NCBI GenBank assembly: GCA_033807695.1
Contig: CM066304.1
Span: 930,001 to 994,000 of the forward strand
Reading direction: 5' to 3'
DNA length: 64,000 nt
Source: Daedaleopsis sinensis
Lineage: Eukaryota > Basidiomycota > Agaricomycetes > Polyporales > Polyporaceae
Under the pieces are notes generated by a model that was not told the origin of the DNA, made no database searches, and saw only the letters and a list, made by a program, of their open reading frames with translations. Numbering within the stretch: position 1 is the stretch's first letter; each line of letters opens with the position of its first letter. Position numbers and translations under genes: made by a program. Of the stretch, positions 20,701 to 33,377 are shown one piece after another.

Positions 20701-23700
20701 TCATGTCACCTTCTGCTTTGTACGCTGCTCGTAGATCTCGACGTCGATCGTGTTCAGACTGAAGAAGCGCCAGATGTTGACGTGATTGAGCTGCCCGTAC
20801 CGCCTAAGACGACCAATCGCCTGCGTCTCGCATGCGTCGTAGATCTCCTGCGTCGGTGCAAGGAGCGGCGACAGGAAGATCGCGTGGTTGGCCGAGGTCA
20901 GGTTCGCGCCGCTCGCGCTTTCGTCCATGACATTTAGAAGGAGGACGCGCTCCTTGCTCTCGTTCTGGAACATCTCGAGATTCTTGCTTTTCACGGACGC
21001 CGAGCCCTTGATCTCGAGGAAGGCGATGCCGTTCGCTTCGAGGGCTTCCCCGACCTTCGCCGTGAGATCAGGGAACTGGACGAAGATGAGTACACGCTCC
21101 TTCTTTGGGATCGTGTGCCTGGGATGATGACGGGTCAGACAGAAGACCAGCATGAAGGGTGAGGAGACGTACTTGATGAGGTGCATAACCTTTTCAAGCT
21201 TCAACCCGAAGTGCCTACCGCGCCCATCTCGCGCTTCGTCGTCGACGCCGAGGGTGTCGCCCTTGACGACGTTGAGCGCACGCGCTGCAGCCCTACAAGC
21301 CCCGGACGCGGCGTACACGCACTCTTCCCGATCGGCGCACTCCTTGACGCACTTGTAGCATCCCATGTGGCCACACGACGAGAGCACAGCGATGTCTTCA
21401 ATCGGAACTTCCTCGTTCTCGCAGCTGGGGCAGTGGACGACGGGTGGCTTTTCCGCTTGCTTCTGGAGATCTCGAACGACAGTGAAGTACCGGAGGGACC
21501 GAACGCGACCGACGAGTTCCTTGGTGATACGACGGATTTCGTGGGTCTGCTCGCGGTGGTCCCACATGAGGTCCCTGATCGCCTTCGGGATGTCCGAGTC
21601 GTCCTTGCGGGCGCCCTTCTTCATCCCGTCGCTGATCTTGTTGGTGACAGGCTTGAGAGGACCTGTGATCCCAGCTTGGTCGAGGAGATCCTGCACATAC
21701 TCCGTGGCATCCTTGTCTCCGACGCCCTCTGTTCGGGTTACGCGCACGTACTCCTGGAAAAGAGACTCCTCAGACGTTTTGCCGATCTTCTTCTCCATCT
21801 TGATCGCGTCATGCAGCTTCTTGAGCAGCTCCTTCTTACAATCCTCGAGCTGCTTTTTCCGCTCTTGGACGATAACCTCGCATGCCTTCATCGCGTTCTC
21901 CTTGTCGGAGGTCTCGAGCTCGAAGTGTGAGCATCGCTTCAACAAAGCTTCCTCAGCCGTGCTTCGACCTCCGTGTCAACGATCATACATATTTAAAAGT
22001 CAATCGATAAACACACCTGCTATCTCCAAGAGCTTTGGCGAGGCGTTTCTCTCGATCGCTCTCGCTCTTCTTGCCACGCTTCACCGTCATGTCGATAGCG
22101 CGGAGGTAGTGCTCGAGTTCGAGGTATATCGCACGCTCGGCGGCGGGGAGGATGATCTTCTGAATCTCGTGACTCCAGGAGATCTCGTCGATCTCAGCGA
22201 CGTTCTGCACACGACGATGAGAACTCGTAACAATTGAACTGAGAAAGCTCTTACCTGGCGGACGAATTGGTCGAGGAATGTCTGGCCGAGCTGATGACGA
22301 TGGGCATGCCACTCCAAGCTGTGGACTTCGCGGAACGAGTGGAACTTCTCGACAGCTGCACGATTTGATTAGCTTTCAGTCCAATCGATCCAAGAAGGCT
22401 CATACACACCTGTCTGCTCGCGCTTGCGCTTCTTGACTTGCAGAGACTGTCCCTCGTTATCGTCGTCGATGCCGAGATGGATATTGAGGAAGGCAGAGAT
22501 GGTCTTGAGCGCGCCGAAGTCGTGAATCGGCGGAGTGCCTGAAAGCACCCAATGTCTCTCTGCGTTCAACCTCGTGACCATCGAAAGCACCCTCCCGTCG
22601 AGGTACGTATACTCGTCCACGATCTTGCGCGCGAAGTGGAACATCTCGAGTGGTGGCGCCTGCATCTCCGTCCAATCCTTCTCCACCTTATTCAACTTCA
22701 GCTTCCACGGGTCCGAGTCCTCGCGCCGCTTCTTCTCCTTGGGCGCCTTGGTGTCCGCCTTGGTCTTCTTCGCGGACGGCTTCTTCTTCCCCTTGCCGGT
22801 CGGCTTCGGCGAGTCCTCCTCATCGTCGACATCCATAGCGTCCTCAGACTCGGAAGTCGTCGGGGCGGAGCTTGCCTTCTTCGCGGGTCCGCGTTTCTTC
22901 GGGGCTGCCTTCGCCTTGCCTTTGCCCTTTTTCGGCCGGTCGTCCTCGTCGCTCTCAGACTCCTCAACCGTGTCATCATCCATCTCTATCTCCATCTCCT
23001 CCTCGTCGGACGCGCTCGATTCCGAGCCGGAGCCCGCATAATCAGAGTCGTCGTCGGATTTGGAACGCTTAGCGGGCCGCTTCTTGGGAGGAGCCTTGGC
23101 TTTGGCTTTACCCTTGCCCTTGCCTTTCTTCTTCGGCGCCTCATCTTCACTCTCGTCCTCCTCATCGGACGAGATGACGATGGCCTTGCGCTTGGCGGCG
23201 CGACGAGCACGAGGAGCGTCAGACTCCTCCTCCGGTTCGGCCTCAGAAGTTGGTGGGGCGGTGGCGACACTTGACGCAGGAGACGGGCGGCGTTTCGGGG
23301 GAACAGGAATTACGACTTCCACAGTATAGCGAGTACGAGGACCGGAGGTAGATTTCTTTGGGGGCACAGACTTGGGAGGAGCCATCTTCGTGTCCTTCGC
23401 TTTCGCAGGGGCGAGCTCTGCCTTAGGCTTCGTTTCAGCCTTCGCTGGTTCCGACTGATCAGCGGCGTTGCGGTAGGACTTGCCCTTCAGCCGCTTCGTC
23501 GGGACAAAGAGCTGCGCCGCCTCGTCTGGAGCACCGGTGATGAGCGTCGACCGTCCTCGCCATGTCATGAGTATCCCACTCACCGATCGTGCTTCCCTTT
23601 TGGATCTGCTCCATAACCGCAGAAGGGCCCTGGTCCTTGTCCCGCAGACGGTCGACCTGCTCCCGGAGGCCTTTGAGCGTGATGTCCAGACGCGCGTCGA

Positions 23701-26700
23701 AGAAACGTCCATCTTGCTTCGGTAGATCTCCAGCGCCTGCGAACGCCTCCAAGTTAGCCGTGTAGACACTACTCCTGAACAGGTTCGACGCGACGATAAC
23801 GATGTCGGCTTTGATGACGTCCTCGATCGTGAGCGGGTTCAGGTTCGTCGCCGTATGGAGAGTGACGACTGTGAAGCGCTTCCCCGTGAACTTGCGAACC
23901 TCGGACTCCCACTGACGCGTCAAGTGCGGCGGAACGATGATGAGGGTCGCCTTGGTCGCGATATAGCCCTTCATGTCGTCGAGCTTCTTGGCTTTGAACT
24001 CCTTCTTGACGTCGTCCATGGCGCAGTCGATAAGCCCAAGCGAAATCGCCGTCTTACCGTACCCGACCTCGTCGGCGAGAACACCACCACGGATGTGCAC
24101 AGGGCGTTCGGCTCGACCTTCAGCGCGCCACCCGAGCGGCTCGAGGATGGCTTCCGAGATCTCCTCCTCGATGAACGGAGGAGCGTTCTTAGACTCTTGC
24201 GCGAGCATCCACGTCAGGGAGCGAAGCTGTTCGGGACGCAGATCGATCTTGAAGTTCGGCGGCTGGGTGTGCTCCGAGTCGGGCCTGTTGCTCGCGAGCG
24301 TGAACTTCGGGAACGTCATCTTGACCGCGGGAGTGAAGTCCGTGTCCAGACGCCACGATAGCGAGGCAGGCGTATTCCGACCGGCAGCAGGGAGACGAGA
24401 GAGCGCGCGGTGCATGAGGGAAGTGACGTTGACACCAATACGGACGATACCGACGCCTTCCTCATCAAGCTTCAGCTGAGTCACGAAGGGCGCAGGACGA
24501 CGCTTGAGGCTACGTTCGTATTCCCCAGCTTGAATAGTGTCTTCGAACGCAGCAATGCGGTTCTTGATCTTCGTCCAACGTATGTCGGGAGACACAGGCG
24601 CGCAACGATGGCAGTCGATGTGCTTGTCGTCACATTCGACCGCCTGCCATGAGCTGAACTGACCGTCGATGTTGCGGATCCGCTCGACGAGCCAGGCAAG
24701 AGACCTAAACGTCGACCGTTCATGCACCTTGTCCACCTCGACCCACGTGCCACGAGGCCACTCCGAGCCTGCTTGTTCACCCAGTGGGACGCGGCAGACG
24801 AGGAGTGCAGTCGCGCTTTTGCACGCATCCTGCGAAACGTCGATCGACACATCCTCGGAAGGCGTCGCGAACATTGCGTCATGACCAGAAGCAGGCTGGG
24901 CGAATGCGGTCAGTACGACGCCATCACGAGAGAGGAACAGTAGGGGTCCTCACAGTCAGCTTCACGTCTGCGGCGCGAACCCACCGACACGGGACGAAAC
25001 ACTTCACGCTCTGCGTGCCTTCTATATCCGACTGCCGCCACTTCGAGTCCAGCGTCGCGATGATAGGCCTGCTCTCCCCGTACTCGTATCTTCTCGTGCT
25101 CGTTGAGAACACGAATGAGTCTCCGGCCGGCTCGCCGCAGCGCGTCGGGTCGAGCAACAAGAAGATGGGGGGTAGATGCGCGTCCTCTTTGGTGGACGCA
25201 CGCTTATGCAGCGCCGAGTTCGCAGTACCACATTTGTCGATGAGCGTGTAAACTCCCGAAATGTCGCGGTCGAAGAGAAGACGTTGGCTGTCGGGGACGC
25301 TGACCTCCAACGTAGCGTGCACCACCTTGGTCTTGAACTCGTCACCCTGTAGGCCGAGTTTCTGCTCCCACGAGGGCACCATCTCGCCCCCGCCTTCGAT
25401 CGTGATGTCCGCATTGCTCACCGACGGGAGCGCGAATTCCCATCGCCCGGAGAAGAGGCTATCGGAGCAGACGAACCGTCCGATGGGAAGCTCCAAAACG
25501 TTCCTGATCTCCGCGTTGGCAGGCTTGTCCGCTTCCGGGAATGCGAACAGCCGCCACTCGGGTTGCTTGGGGTGCAACGACAGTTCGAGCTTCGCCACAG
25601 AAGACTGATAAACGATCGACCATGTCTCTTGACGCTTGGCCTCCACGAACCTCAGCTCCTGGTCCACTGCCCGCAAGACGGCCTCGCACCACTCCGTCCA
25701 ACGCGCCCCAGTAGTTTCAACGTCATTCGCCTCCGCGAACTCATTGAGAAGCTCTTCCGAGACGTTCGAGACCATCAGAGACATTGGCAACAACGCCTTC
25801 AGATCTAGCTCGAAAGTCGACGGGGAAAGGCGTGGATGCGCCTTGAGGTCGATCGGCTCGTAGTTGTGCTCCGGTCGCCCACCACACTTGACACACGACG
25901 TTGAGTCGCAATCGACGCATCGGTTGAGCAGACGATCCGTCATGTCCTTCCGCCCTTCGCAATTGCACAGCCGGGAACTGCGGTGCGCTTCATCCAGGAT
26001 GTCCTGCAACGACATCTGCGATGCTGACGCTGCGAGGTCGAGCGGCTTCTGCTCGAGCTGTTCCTCCCCAGTGATATGGGCGTCGACATCGTCCACTGGC
26101 GGGTCCACCAACATGACGACGTCTTCGTCCTTCTCTTTCGGGCTATCCTCGTCTATAAGACCCTCGTGGTGCTGCTCGTACGTCCTCTCATCCGAGCCCT
26201 CCTTGAGCAGCTTCTTTCCGATAACAAGCGCGGCGAGGATGCAAGCGCCAACGACCGTCGTCGACATCGCGTTTCCAGCAAGATCCGCAAGCTGATCCTC
26301 AGTCTCACGGGTAAGCAACAGCTCGTTCACGGGGAGACCCTGCATCGAGAGCGCTTCAAGACCAATCATAGGTCCCCCGCGGTTGGTGATGTATGGAATC
26401 ATGGAGGGCGTCAAACAAGGGCAAATGCCAGGTTTGCTCGAGCCCGTGGAACGATCGACGTTCTGCGAAAGGTTCCATACTTGGCTGCATTACATTATGA
26501 GCATTGGTCAACATATGACAAGTGTCCACCCACGTCTTAAAGGATGGGTCAACCCCCTTCTTCGCAGCACGTAGCAGACTGATGTCCATCAGGTCCCATA
26601 CTCGCTCGACCTGACCGATACCCCAGTCGTTCCACGCGAAGTCAGGAAGCTTGCAGATCCCACCTATTAAGCAAACCATGAATATTTAGAGATAGCCGGA

Positions 26701-27842
26701 GTTCGTGAGATATGGCATACCTTCCTCCCAACTGGTCAACGGACGCTTCGTGCCGAGTTGCTCCTCGAGTCGCGCACGTTGATGGCGGCTCTCACAGCGA
26801 CCCCAGTCCGTCCTACCCCTGGTGACTCCAACGGCATGGTACGCCTCGTTGGCGAGTTTCTGTCGCGCTTGGTGAATACGCGGGTCGTCCGTCGGAAGGA
26901 GGAACGCGTCTAGAGTAGATGAGGCGGGCCGCTTGAGCTTCTGTATCATGTTCTTCCACAAATCGGGAAGCTTCGAGCGCTTCTGATCCACTGCGAGGAG
27001 ATAAACACGGGTGCGGGTGTGAGGAATGTAGAATGTCTTTGTGTCTACCCGGAGGTAGGTCGCGCTGTACCCATTTCGCTCGAAGTATTCGACAACGCGG
27101 TCCCAGGGTGCGCTGCAGACGTTCTCGAGGATGACAAGTGGTGGACGATGGTTCTTGACCCAAGACATCATACCACGGAATGTCCGACCAGACTCCCCAT
27201 TAGCGTCGATATCCTGTTTCTCATTGTTGAGGTTGGAGTAGTCGACACAGGAAGTACCTGCCACAAGCAAGTCTACGTCCCCTGGCACGGGTGCTAGGGC
27301 GCCATATGCTGTGGTACTGTAAAAGGGTTAACGGACGTCTATCTTGCACAAACAGCCACTTACGCCTCATCTTCTCCCAGTTCGCAGACATCGCGGAACA
27401 AAAGTGGAGGCTGGAAGTTGCGTTCAATGTATGCCTGCTTGAAAGGCTCGATTTCGCAAGAGAAGACGTGTTCGTAGTCGAGCGACACGTCGAAGTGCTC
27501 AAGGATATATCGTTGAATGAGGTTGAGCGCAAGGAGAGGGGACTCGGTACCAGAGCACATAGTCGCCACGCGCATCTTCCGACCCTTCAGATGCTCAGCA
27601 ACGTCTTTGATTTGGGGGATGCGCGACACGAGATCGGAGAAGATAGCAGGAATATCGTGGATGGGCGGAAGTTCAGAGTTTTCAATAGAGCTCGCCTTGA
27701 CCTGGTCGACATCGCCCTCAGCTATCTCCTCCTCCGAGGCCGCCTCCTCGCTATTTGAGCCGCCGGATTTCTTTGGTTGGGCAAAGAAAGAAGTAATAGG
27801 CTTCTGGCTCTTGCCTTTTGATGATTTCGACGCCGGTGGCAT
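20701..27842 (-). CDS. DNMT5: DNMT5-type DNA methyltransferase/SNF2 ATPase
   Basis: Ten exons run from the ATG at 27842 to the TGA at 20701; the nine introns are 47-58 nt and the frame gives 2219 residues. A PIP-box-like QKPITSFF lies at 13-20. Methyltransferase motifs follow: SAM-binding MCSGTES (~95-101), catalytic Cys183 in GTSCVDYSN, ENV at 224-226, HTRTRVYLL, and LAGNAMSTTV at ~470. A Cys cluster at ~575-603 may bind zinc. The SNF2 part has Walker A in GGVLADEVGYGKT (~1182-1194), a DEYT box (~1653), WVLSGTPP, a RING-type CPSC..CGHMGCYKC (~1995-2040) and motif VI QAIGRLRRYGQ near the end. DNMT5 enzymes are known to maintain CpG methylation in an ATP-dependent way. A ~250-residue Lys/Asp/Glu/Ser-rich insert splits the first ATPase lobe. 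No chromodomain is seen. Confidence 0.95.
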
Positions 27843-28170
27843 CGTGAATGGAGAGGGGGGGAGAGGGAGGAATAAGGAACAAGTGGTGGGGGCGGAGAAG
27901 AGTGAGTGCCAGTGGACGACGCGACGCGAACCGGCGCTCGCTGACTGTTGTCACGCCCACGTTGAGTCACAGGTGACACATCGCGTGTGTCCTCTGCTTG
28001 TCCTTGTTTTTGCCTCTGTTTGGCTCTCGGCGATGCTGCGTACAAGCTGCGTACTTCCTCACACGTTCTAGTAAGCTCAGGTTATTGTGTCTGCAATAGG
28101 TACTGTGATGCGCTGACGACTGCAGAACACTTCTGAAAGCCGAGGATTCCACGCGCGAACCTGAAACATC
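27843..28170. promoter_or_regulatory. Divergent promoter between DNMT5 and PAP2 genes
   Basis: The two start codons are 328 bp apart and point away from each other, so the interval must hold both promoters. It contains a purine-rich GGGAGAGGGAGG stretch next to the DNMT5 start. No clear TATA box is seen. Confidence 0.5.
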
Positions 28171-30065
28171 ATGTCAAGACAATTCTATGTTGAACTGCAG
28201 AACAACTTGAACTCTCGGTTTGGACGAGCCGGATTCACATTTCTCGACCGCGCATATCTCGTAGATTGGTAAATATGTCGACTGCCAATGGTCGGAGGAT
28301 CCTGTACTGACCATAGGTACGCAGGGGCGTTGCGAGCATCATGTGGTTGACAGCATTTCTCATCAAGGAGCTCCCTCCCTTCGAGCGCGACTTCGACAAG
28401 AAAGACCCCCTCATAAGCCACAAACACAAGAAGAACCAGTGCGTGTCTTCTCCGGATGACTCTCGAAATAGGGAGCTCACAAGCTGAGGACTGTGGCAAC
28501 GAGTCGTCAGCTTGTAAGCTCCCTTGAACCATACGAGCTTGCAAGCTCCTCACAATCTCGCGATATACTCAGGAAGACCATGCATTGCATGCGTGGTTGC
28601 AGCGTAGAGACGTTGTCCCGCCATTTGCGTTGCATGCGCGTCGCGTCGTCAGGTGGGATGACACACTTTGGATCACGAAGGCACACTTCGCCGAGAATGA
28701 ATTAGCATCTGGCTGTACAGCCCAATCGCAGCCCACGCCCTTTCCCTGACCCCCATGATCAGGCAGAGGCATCTCTCTCGCTCCGACCCTGGAGACGAGC
28801 AGGAGGCCTCGGCTCCAGACGTTATGAGGCTCTCACCCGCGGTCAAAAAGCTCTCGTGTTGCTCAGGCGGTTCCATTCGGAGAAGGAGTGAACCATTGTC
28901 AGATATTCTCCAACCAGGATCTTTATACGAGAGCTTGTGAGTGCAGGTCAGAGCCTCTATAACGTCGTGTTTTGGGACAGGTGTATGCTTAGTATCAGTT
29001 GGACAAGTTCTCGGGGAGGTGTAAAGTACCACAGATAGTACCAGGTCACCTGGAACACGGAACTGGAGCTTGCAAACATGGGAGACCGTTCTCTTGCGAA
29101 ATTTAACTGAGGCTGCTCCTTCGAGTCCAGGGCTTGCACTGTAGCTTTATACGCTCAACACTTGCAATAGAATCAGTGGAGATTTGAACTGGACGCTGGC
29201 CTTCATCGTGCCAATCGCAATAACCCTAGTTGCCGGACTACGCCGCCGCTCAGCTATCGAGGTACATCACAGCCTTCTCGCGCTATACTCCGGAAGGTCT
29301 GGTCTCCGCCTACTGCTACAGCTCATCGTCGCTGACCGTATCAAAGAGGACTATGCGCCCTTATCACGGAAGCTCTCAAGAACAGAGTCGGTACGCAGCT
29401 TCTCATTTGATGCAAGCGTCGTTCGTCTGCTGATAGATATTCTTGCAGGCCGCCTCCGCCCAGATTTTCTCGAACGGTGCAATTTATCTCACGGAGTGTG
29501 CACCGGGTCCGTGCCGTACAACACAGATGCTCGTGGACACGCTAACGATACACTTTTTCAACAGTAATGACACAAAAGTACAAGACGGTCGTAGATCCTT
29601 CCCATCCGGGCACTCTTCCGAGGCCTTCGCCGGAATGGCCTTCCTCTCGCTCTGGATAGCCGGCATGACCGGCGCGTGGTGCCTCAGCCAGCCCGTCCCC
29701 GGCAGCTCCTTCCTGCGCAGCAAAATTGCGCGCCTGGCCGTCTCACTCGTCCCCCTCGCATTTGCTACGTGGGTTGCGGTCTCCCGCGTAGAAGACTATG
29801 TAAGTTCTACCTCAAACCTTGTTACGCTTGCTCACTCCACCGCGCTCAGAGACACCACAAAGAGGATGTGATTGTCGGGAGCCTCATAGGCATTGCCTCG
29901 GCAACGATCTGCTACCTTATCTACTGGCCGAACCCGTTCTCGTACCGGCCATACACCGCGCGGGTGGTGTACGGTGGGCCGGATGCAGACGTCGAGCAAA
30001 CGAGAGCGAACCCCGAGCGTTTTGGGTACGAGCTGACGGGCCTGGACCACGACGAAGCTGCGTAA
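28171..30065 (+). CDS. PAP2-family lipid phosphate phosphatase
   Basis: Seven exons (28171-28268, 28325-28438, 29171-29296, 29347-29390, 29449-29506, 29565-29799, 29850-30065) join in phase to 296 residues. All three PAP2 catalytic motifs are present: KNRVGRLRPDF (KxxxxxxRP), SFPSGH (PSGH) and SRVEDYRHHKEDV (SRxxxxxHxxxD). Hydrophobic segments such as TLAFIVPIAITLVAGL and KIARLAVSLVPLAFATWVAV fit the usual six-span protein of ER/Golgi or vacuolar membranes. The family dephosphorylates phosphatidate, diacylglycerol pyrophosphate and related lipids; DPP1/LPP1 of yeast are the models. Intron 2 is 732 nt against about 50-58 nt for the others. Its limits are fixed by the conserved LISHKHKKNQ-ISGDLNW junction. 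Confidence 0.92.
28471..28524. repeat. Inverted repeat inside the long PAP2 intron
   Basis: GGGAGCTCACAAGCTG at 28471-28486 pairs with CAGCTTGTAAGCTCCC at 28509-28524 with one mismatch. A further GAGCTTGCAAGCTC palindrome follows near 28539. The repeats sit near the 5' end of the 732-nt intron and may mark an inserted element. Confidence 0.6.
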
Positions 30066-30182
30066 ACTGTATGAGCGTCGAATCGCGTGTTTTGTTTCTC
30101 GTATGTATGGTGACATGTATGTGTGTGCTACTGATCCTACTTGTGTTGTCCCGGAGTGCTACGGCAATAGATAAACGACGCA

Positions 30183-33100
30183 TCACGCCGCTCCCCGAAC
30201 GAACACCCACTTGTCCCCGACCTTCTGCATCTTCCCCGCGCCGCCCCCTCCCTGGTTCGAGGGCGTCGCTTCAAGGGTCTGCGACGGAGCCTGCCATTGC
30301 GACGGCCCGTCGTCCTGGCCCCCGTTCTCATACCCGTCGTCGTCTCCCGTGAGCATGATCGCGTCCGTGTCCTGGTAATCGCCATAACCTCCTCGCCCGC
30401 CCGCGTTATACCCACCGCCGTAGCCCGGGCCCGAATCCCCGCGTCCATATCCGTGTCCGTAATCGTCGCGCCCGCGTCCTCGCCGGGGCCCATGTCCGTA
30501 GTCGCCTCGTCCTCCGCCGTAATCGCCCCGGCCGCGTCCGCGTCCGTATTCGCCTCCTCCCCGGCCGCGCCCGTACCCTCTTCCCGCGCCTCCGTCCCCG
30601 CTCCCTCCGCCGCGTCCCCTCCATCCGCCACGCTGCTGCCCATACCCCCTGCCGCCCTCGTCGTGCGACTGGCGTCGCGGCTGCTGCGGAGAGCTCCCAG
30701 GGCCGTCGGCGCCGCCGTACAGATCCTCGCTCGAGCTCGCGTCCAGGCTCGGCCCCGACGTAGATGGCGGGAGGGAGACGTTCCCGAACACGAACTGCAT
30801 GAGCTCTTGCTGGGACGGCATGCTCCCGTGCGTCGCCATCCACGCCTTCCCGAGCGCGTCCCACGACGAGGCCTGCGAGGGATCGAACGACGCGCGGTCG
30901 AACGCGTCCAACCCCCCGCTCCCGCCCTCGGCTCCGCCGGGCCGTGAGGTAGATGTCGATGTCGCTGGGGGCGAGGTATGAGATGGAGAGGTCGACAGGT
31001 CCGGTGGGCGTCTGTATTCTTGATAATCCGAGTACGACTGGTACGTGCCTCCGCTAAGCTCATAAGCCTGGCCAGAGTGTTCGGGTGCGCTGGAGCCACG
31101 GTCGGACGTCGTGATGGACGGTGGGCCATGCGGCAGTGGGGACTCTCCCCGGCTTCCCCCTCCCACCGTCGGCAGCGCGCCAGCGGATGCAGAGGCAGAG
31201 GCAGAGGCAGAGGCAGACGGGGTCTCCGAGCCCGCCATGCTCCTGGCGGGCGACGCGGCCCGCAGCTCGCGCCCGAACTCGTCGAAGCCCGCTGCAATGT
31301 TCGCGTCGGCCGGGTCCCGCTTGCGCCCGCGTCCACGCTCGCCCCCGCGGTGCCGCGGACGGCGTGGGGGGCTGTATGGCCGCGCGTCCCGCCCGCGTCC
31401 ACCCCCGTTCATCCCTCTCCCACCACCACCTCCTCCTCGGAACCGGCCAGAGGGGCTGCGCGAGCGGCTGCGCCTGCCATACCCACGCGGGGGGTCGTAA
31501 GAGCCGTTCGGGGCGGGCCCGCCGTAATTGTCGTGGTCGTTGTGGTCGTTTTCGCCGCCGTGCTCGTCCCGCCTGCCCCTCCCGCGCCCCCTGCCAGGCC
31601 CGGGACCGCCGCGGTCGCGGTAGCCGCCTCGGGGGGTGTTTCCGTAGGCACCGCCACGCCCGGAGTCGTTGTCAACGTACTCGTGGGGATAACTGGCAGC
31701 GGGCTGGTGTTGGGACTGGTCATAGTAGTCATCGCGGGGATATCCGCGGTCTGGTGGGCCGTCGAACCGGCCACCGTGCATGTGCATGTGCTGCGGCTGC
31801 TCTGACTCTGGGCGGGGCGCGTGCGCGTGCGCGCTGGCACTGGCATGACCGAAACGATCATCTTGATAGTACGGCAGGTGGGTCGAGCCCGATGCAGGCA
31901 GGGGCTCGCCACGGTGCACAGGGGGTACTACATCGACGGCATTTGGCACTACGGAGGGAGGCAGTACAGGTACGGCGGGTAGCGTGGAATTCACGTTTCC
32001 CTGGGCCGCCTGCGCGAGGTGCTGCAGGAGCGCAAGCTGATTGGCATCGAGGACAGGTGCCGGTGCTGGCGGAGCGACCGCTATATTTGGTGCTGTTTGG
32101 CTGGGAAGGTCTGAGCAGGCGTGCTTGAGGCGAAGAGGTGATGGGCGGGTGGCTTACCCCGGTACTGTGCCGTTCACGCTGACGGCATTTGCGGCCTTGC
32201 TGAGGAGGGCGAGGAGGGTGGACTGTAAGTCTACATTGCCCGTGGCGGGGACGGCTTGAATGGGCTGAGGCGGGGCAACAGCGGGCGGGTTAGGCGGTGG
32301 ATTCACTGATTGGACTGTACTGTCGGGTTCTGACACGGACAAAACCATATTTCAGTTCATATCTCACGATTTCAGATCCCCATGGGTGGCAAACAAAATG
32401 AATTGCGCAGGAAGATGTACTTAGCGAACCAATAAGACAAAGCGTAAGCACCTTTCTCCTTCTCTGCCTGCTGTAGTAACGCGTACAGAGGCGACAATAC
32501 AGTGGGAGGGAACGTATTCGAGTTGGTCCAGATGTCCAGGATTTTCTTGGCCTTGGCCTACAATATTCGCGCAGAATAAAGTCAGGGTTCCGCTTCCATG
32601 TCGCCACGAGTTCAAGGGAAGAAAGCAAATGCATCATGTGATCGCGTAGTCACCTCGACGCGTCGCGTTGCGTCTCGTCCACGCTCTCGTCTACCTGAAG
32701 GTCAGTAACAACATGCGAGATCTTGTGTGTGCGACATCGCAATCCAGGATGTGCGCGGTTATTCGTAGGGCTACAATGATGCGAGGTGCTTCTCGACCGT
32801 GGCATGATCACTACGGCTCGACCAGCAAGGGAGCCAGGACGTGTACACACGAAAATCAGTTTCAGATGTTGCGTACTAACCTTCAAATCCTCATTTCTGG
32901 AGGAAGAGGAAACGAGGTCCTTGAAGAAAGCTTCAAGGATGCTCTCGAGCCTGCGCAGGAAGGTCGCGCAGTTCCCCCGCTGGGAGTTCATATTCGCGAC
33001 GAGATTATTCTTGTTGACCTGATGCCGCGCTGCTCGTGCGAGCGCGTCGAACGCGTACAGACTCCGTCCCTTCCCGCTGGGAGAGAGCCCTAGATGCGTT

Positions 33101-33377
33101 CGATGTAACGTGAGGACCATCCTGGTATCATTCTATGGCAATGCCAGTCAACCCCGCGATACAGCGCAATAAGCTTCTGTGCAACGCACCTCAATGCACT
33201 TCAACGCAGTCTCCGTCAGTGTGTCCATTTTGGACTGAGACAGTCGCTTGGCCGCTATCACATCGTTCAAGGCGGCCTCAAATGCCTGGAATACCGATCC
33301 ACCAGTCAGGGAGCTGGCTCTTTGGGGCCATTTTTCATGGTCAAAGGGATTGTTCCACTCACGTTTAAGGCAGCCAT
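30183..33377 (-). CDS. CID-domain CTD-binding protein with RS/RGG-rich tail
   Basis: Six exons (33377-33363, 33285-33190, 33132-32881, 32557-32452, 32329-32158, 32100-30183) give 852 residues. The first ~160 form a CTD-interaction domain: FEAALNDVIAAKRLSQSKM, LYAFDALARAARHQVNKNNL, GNCATFLRRLESILEAFF and AKKILDIWTNSNTFPP. This resembles Nrd1/Seb1 and SCAF4/8-type proteins, which bind the RNA polymerase II CTD to direct termination. A proline-rich linker, RS dipeptides (RRSRSRSPSGR) and long GRGRG/GYGRG arrays follow. I see no RRM, which Nrd1/Seb1 and SCAF proteins have, so RNA binding would rest on the RGG repeats. Intron 3 is 323 nt and a small exon could hide in it. The 3' end lies 117 bp from the convergent PAP2 gene. 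Confidence 0.85.

Noticed and set aside
22552..23274. 240-codon plus-strand frame opposite DNMT5
   Set aside because: It mirrors the Lys/Glu-rich insert codons of DNMT5 and encodes a Leu/Arg-rich shadow.
30297..32128. Long plus-strand frames opposite the CID gene
   Set aside because: They are antisense to Gly/Arg-rich codons and lack any family motif.
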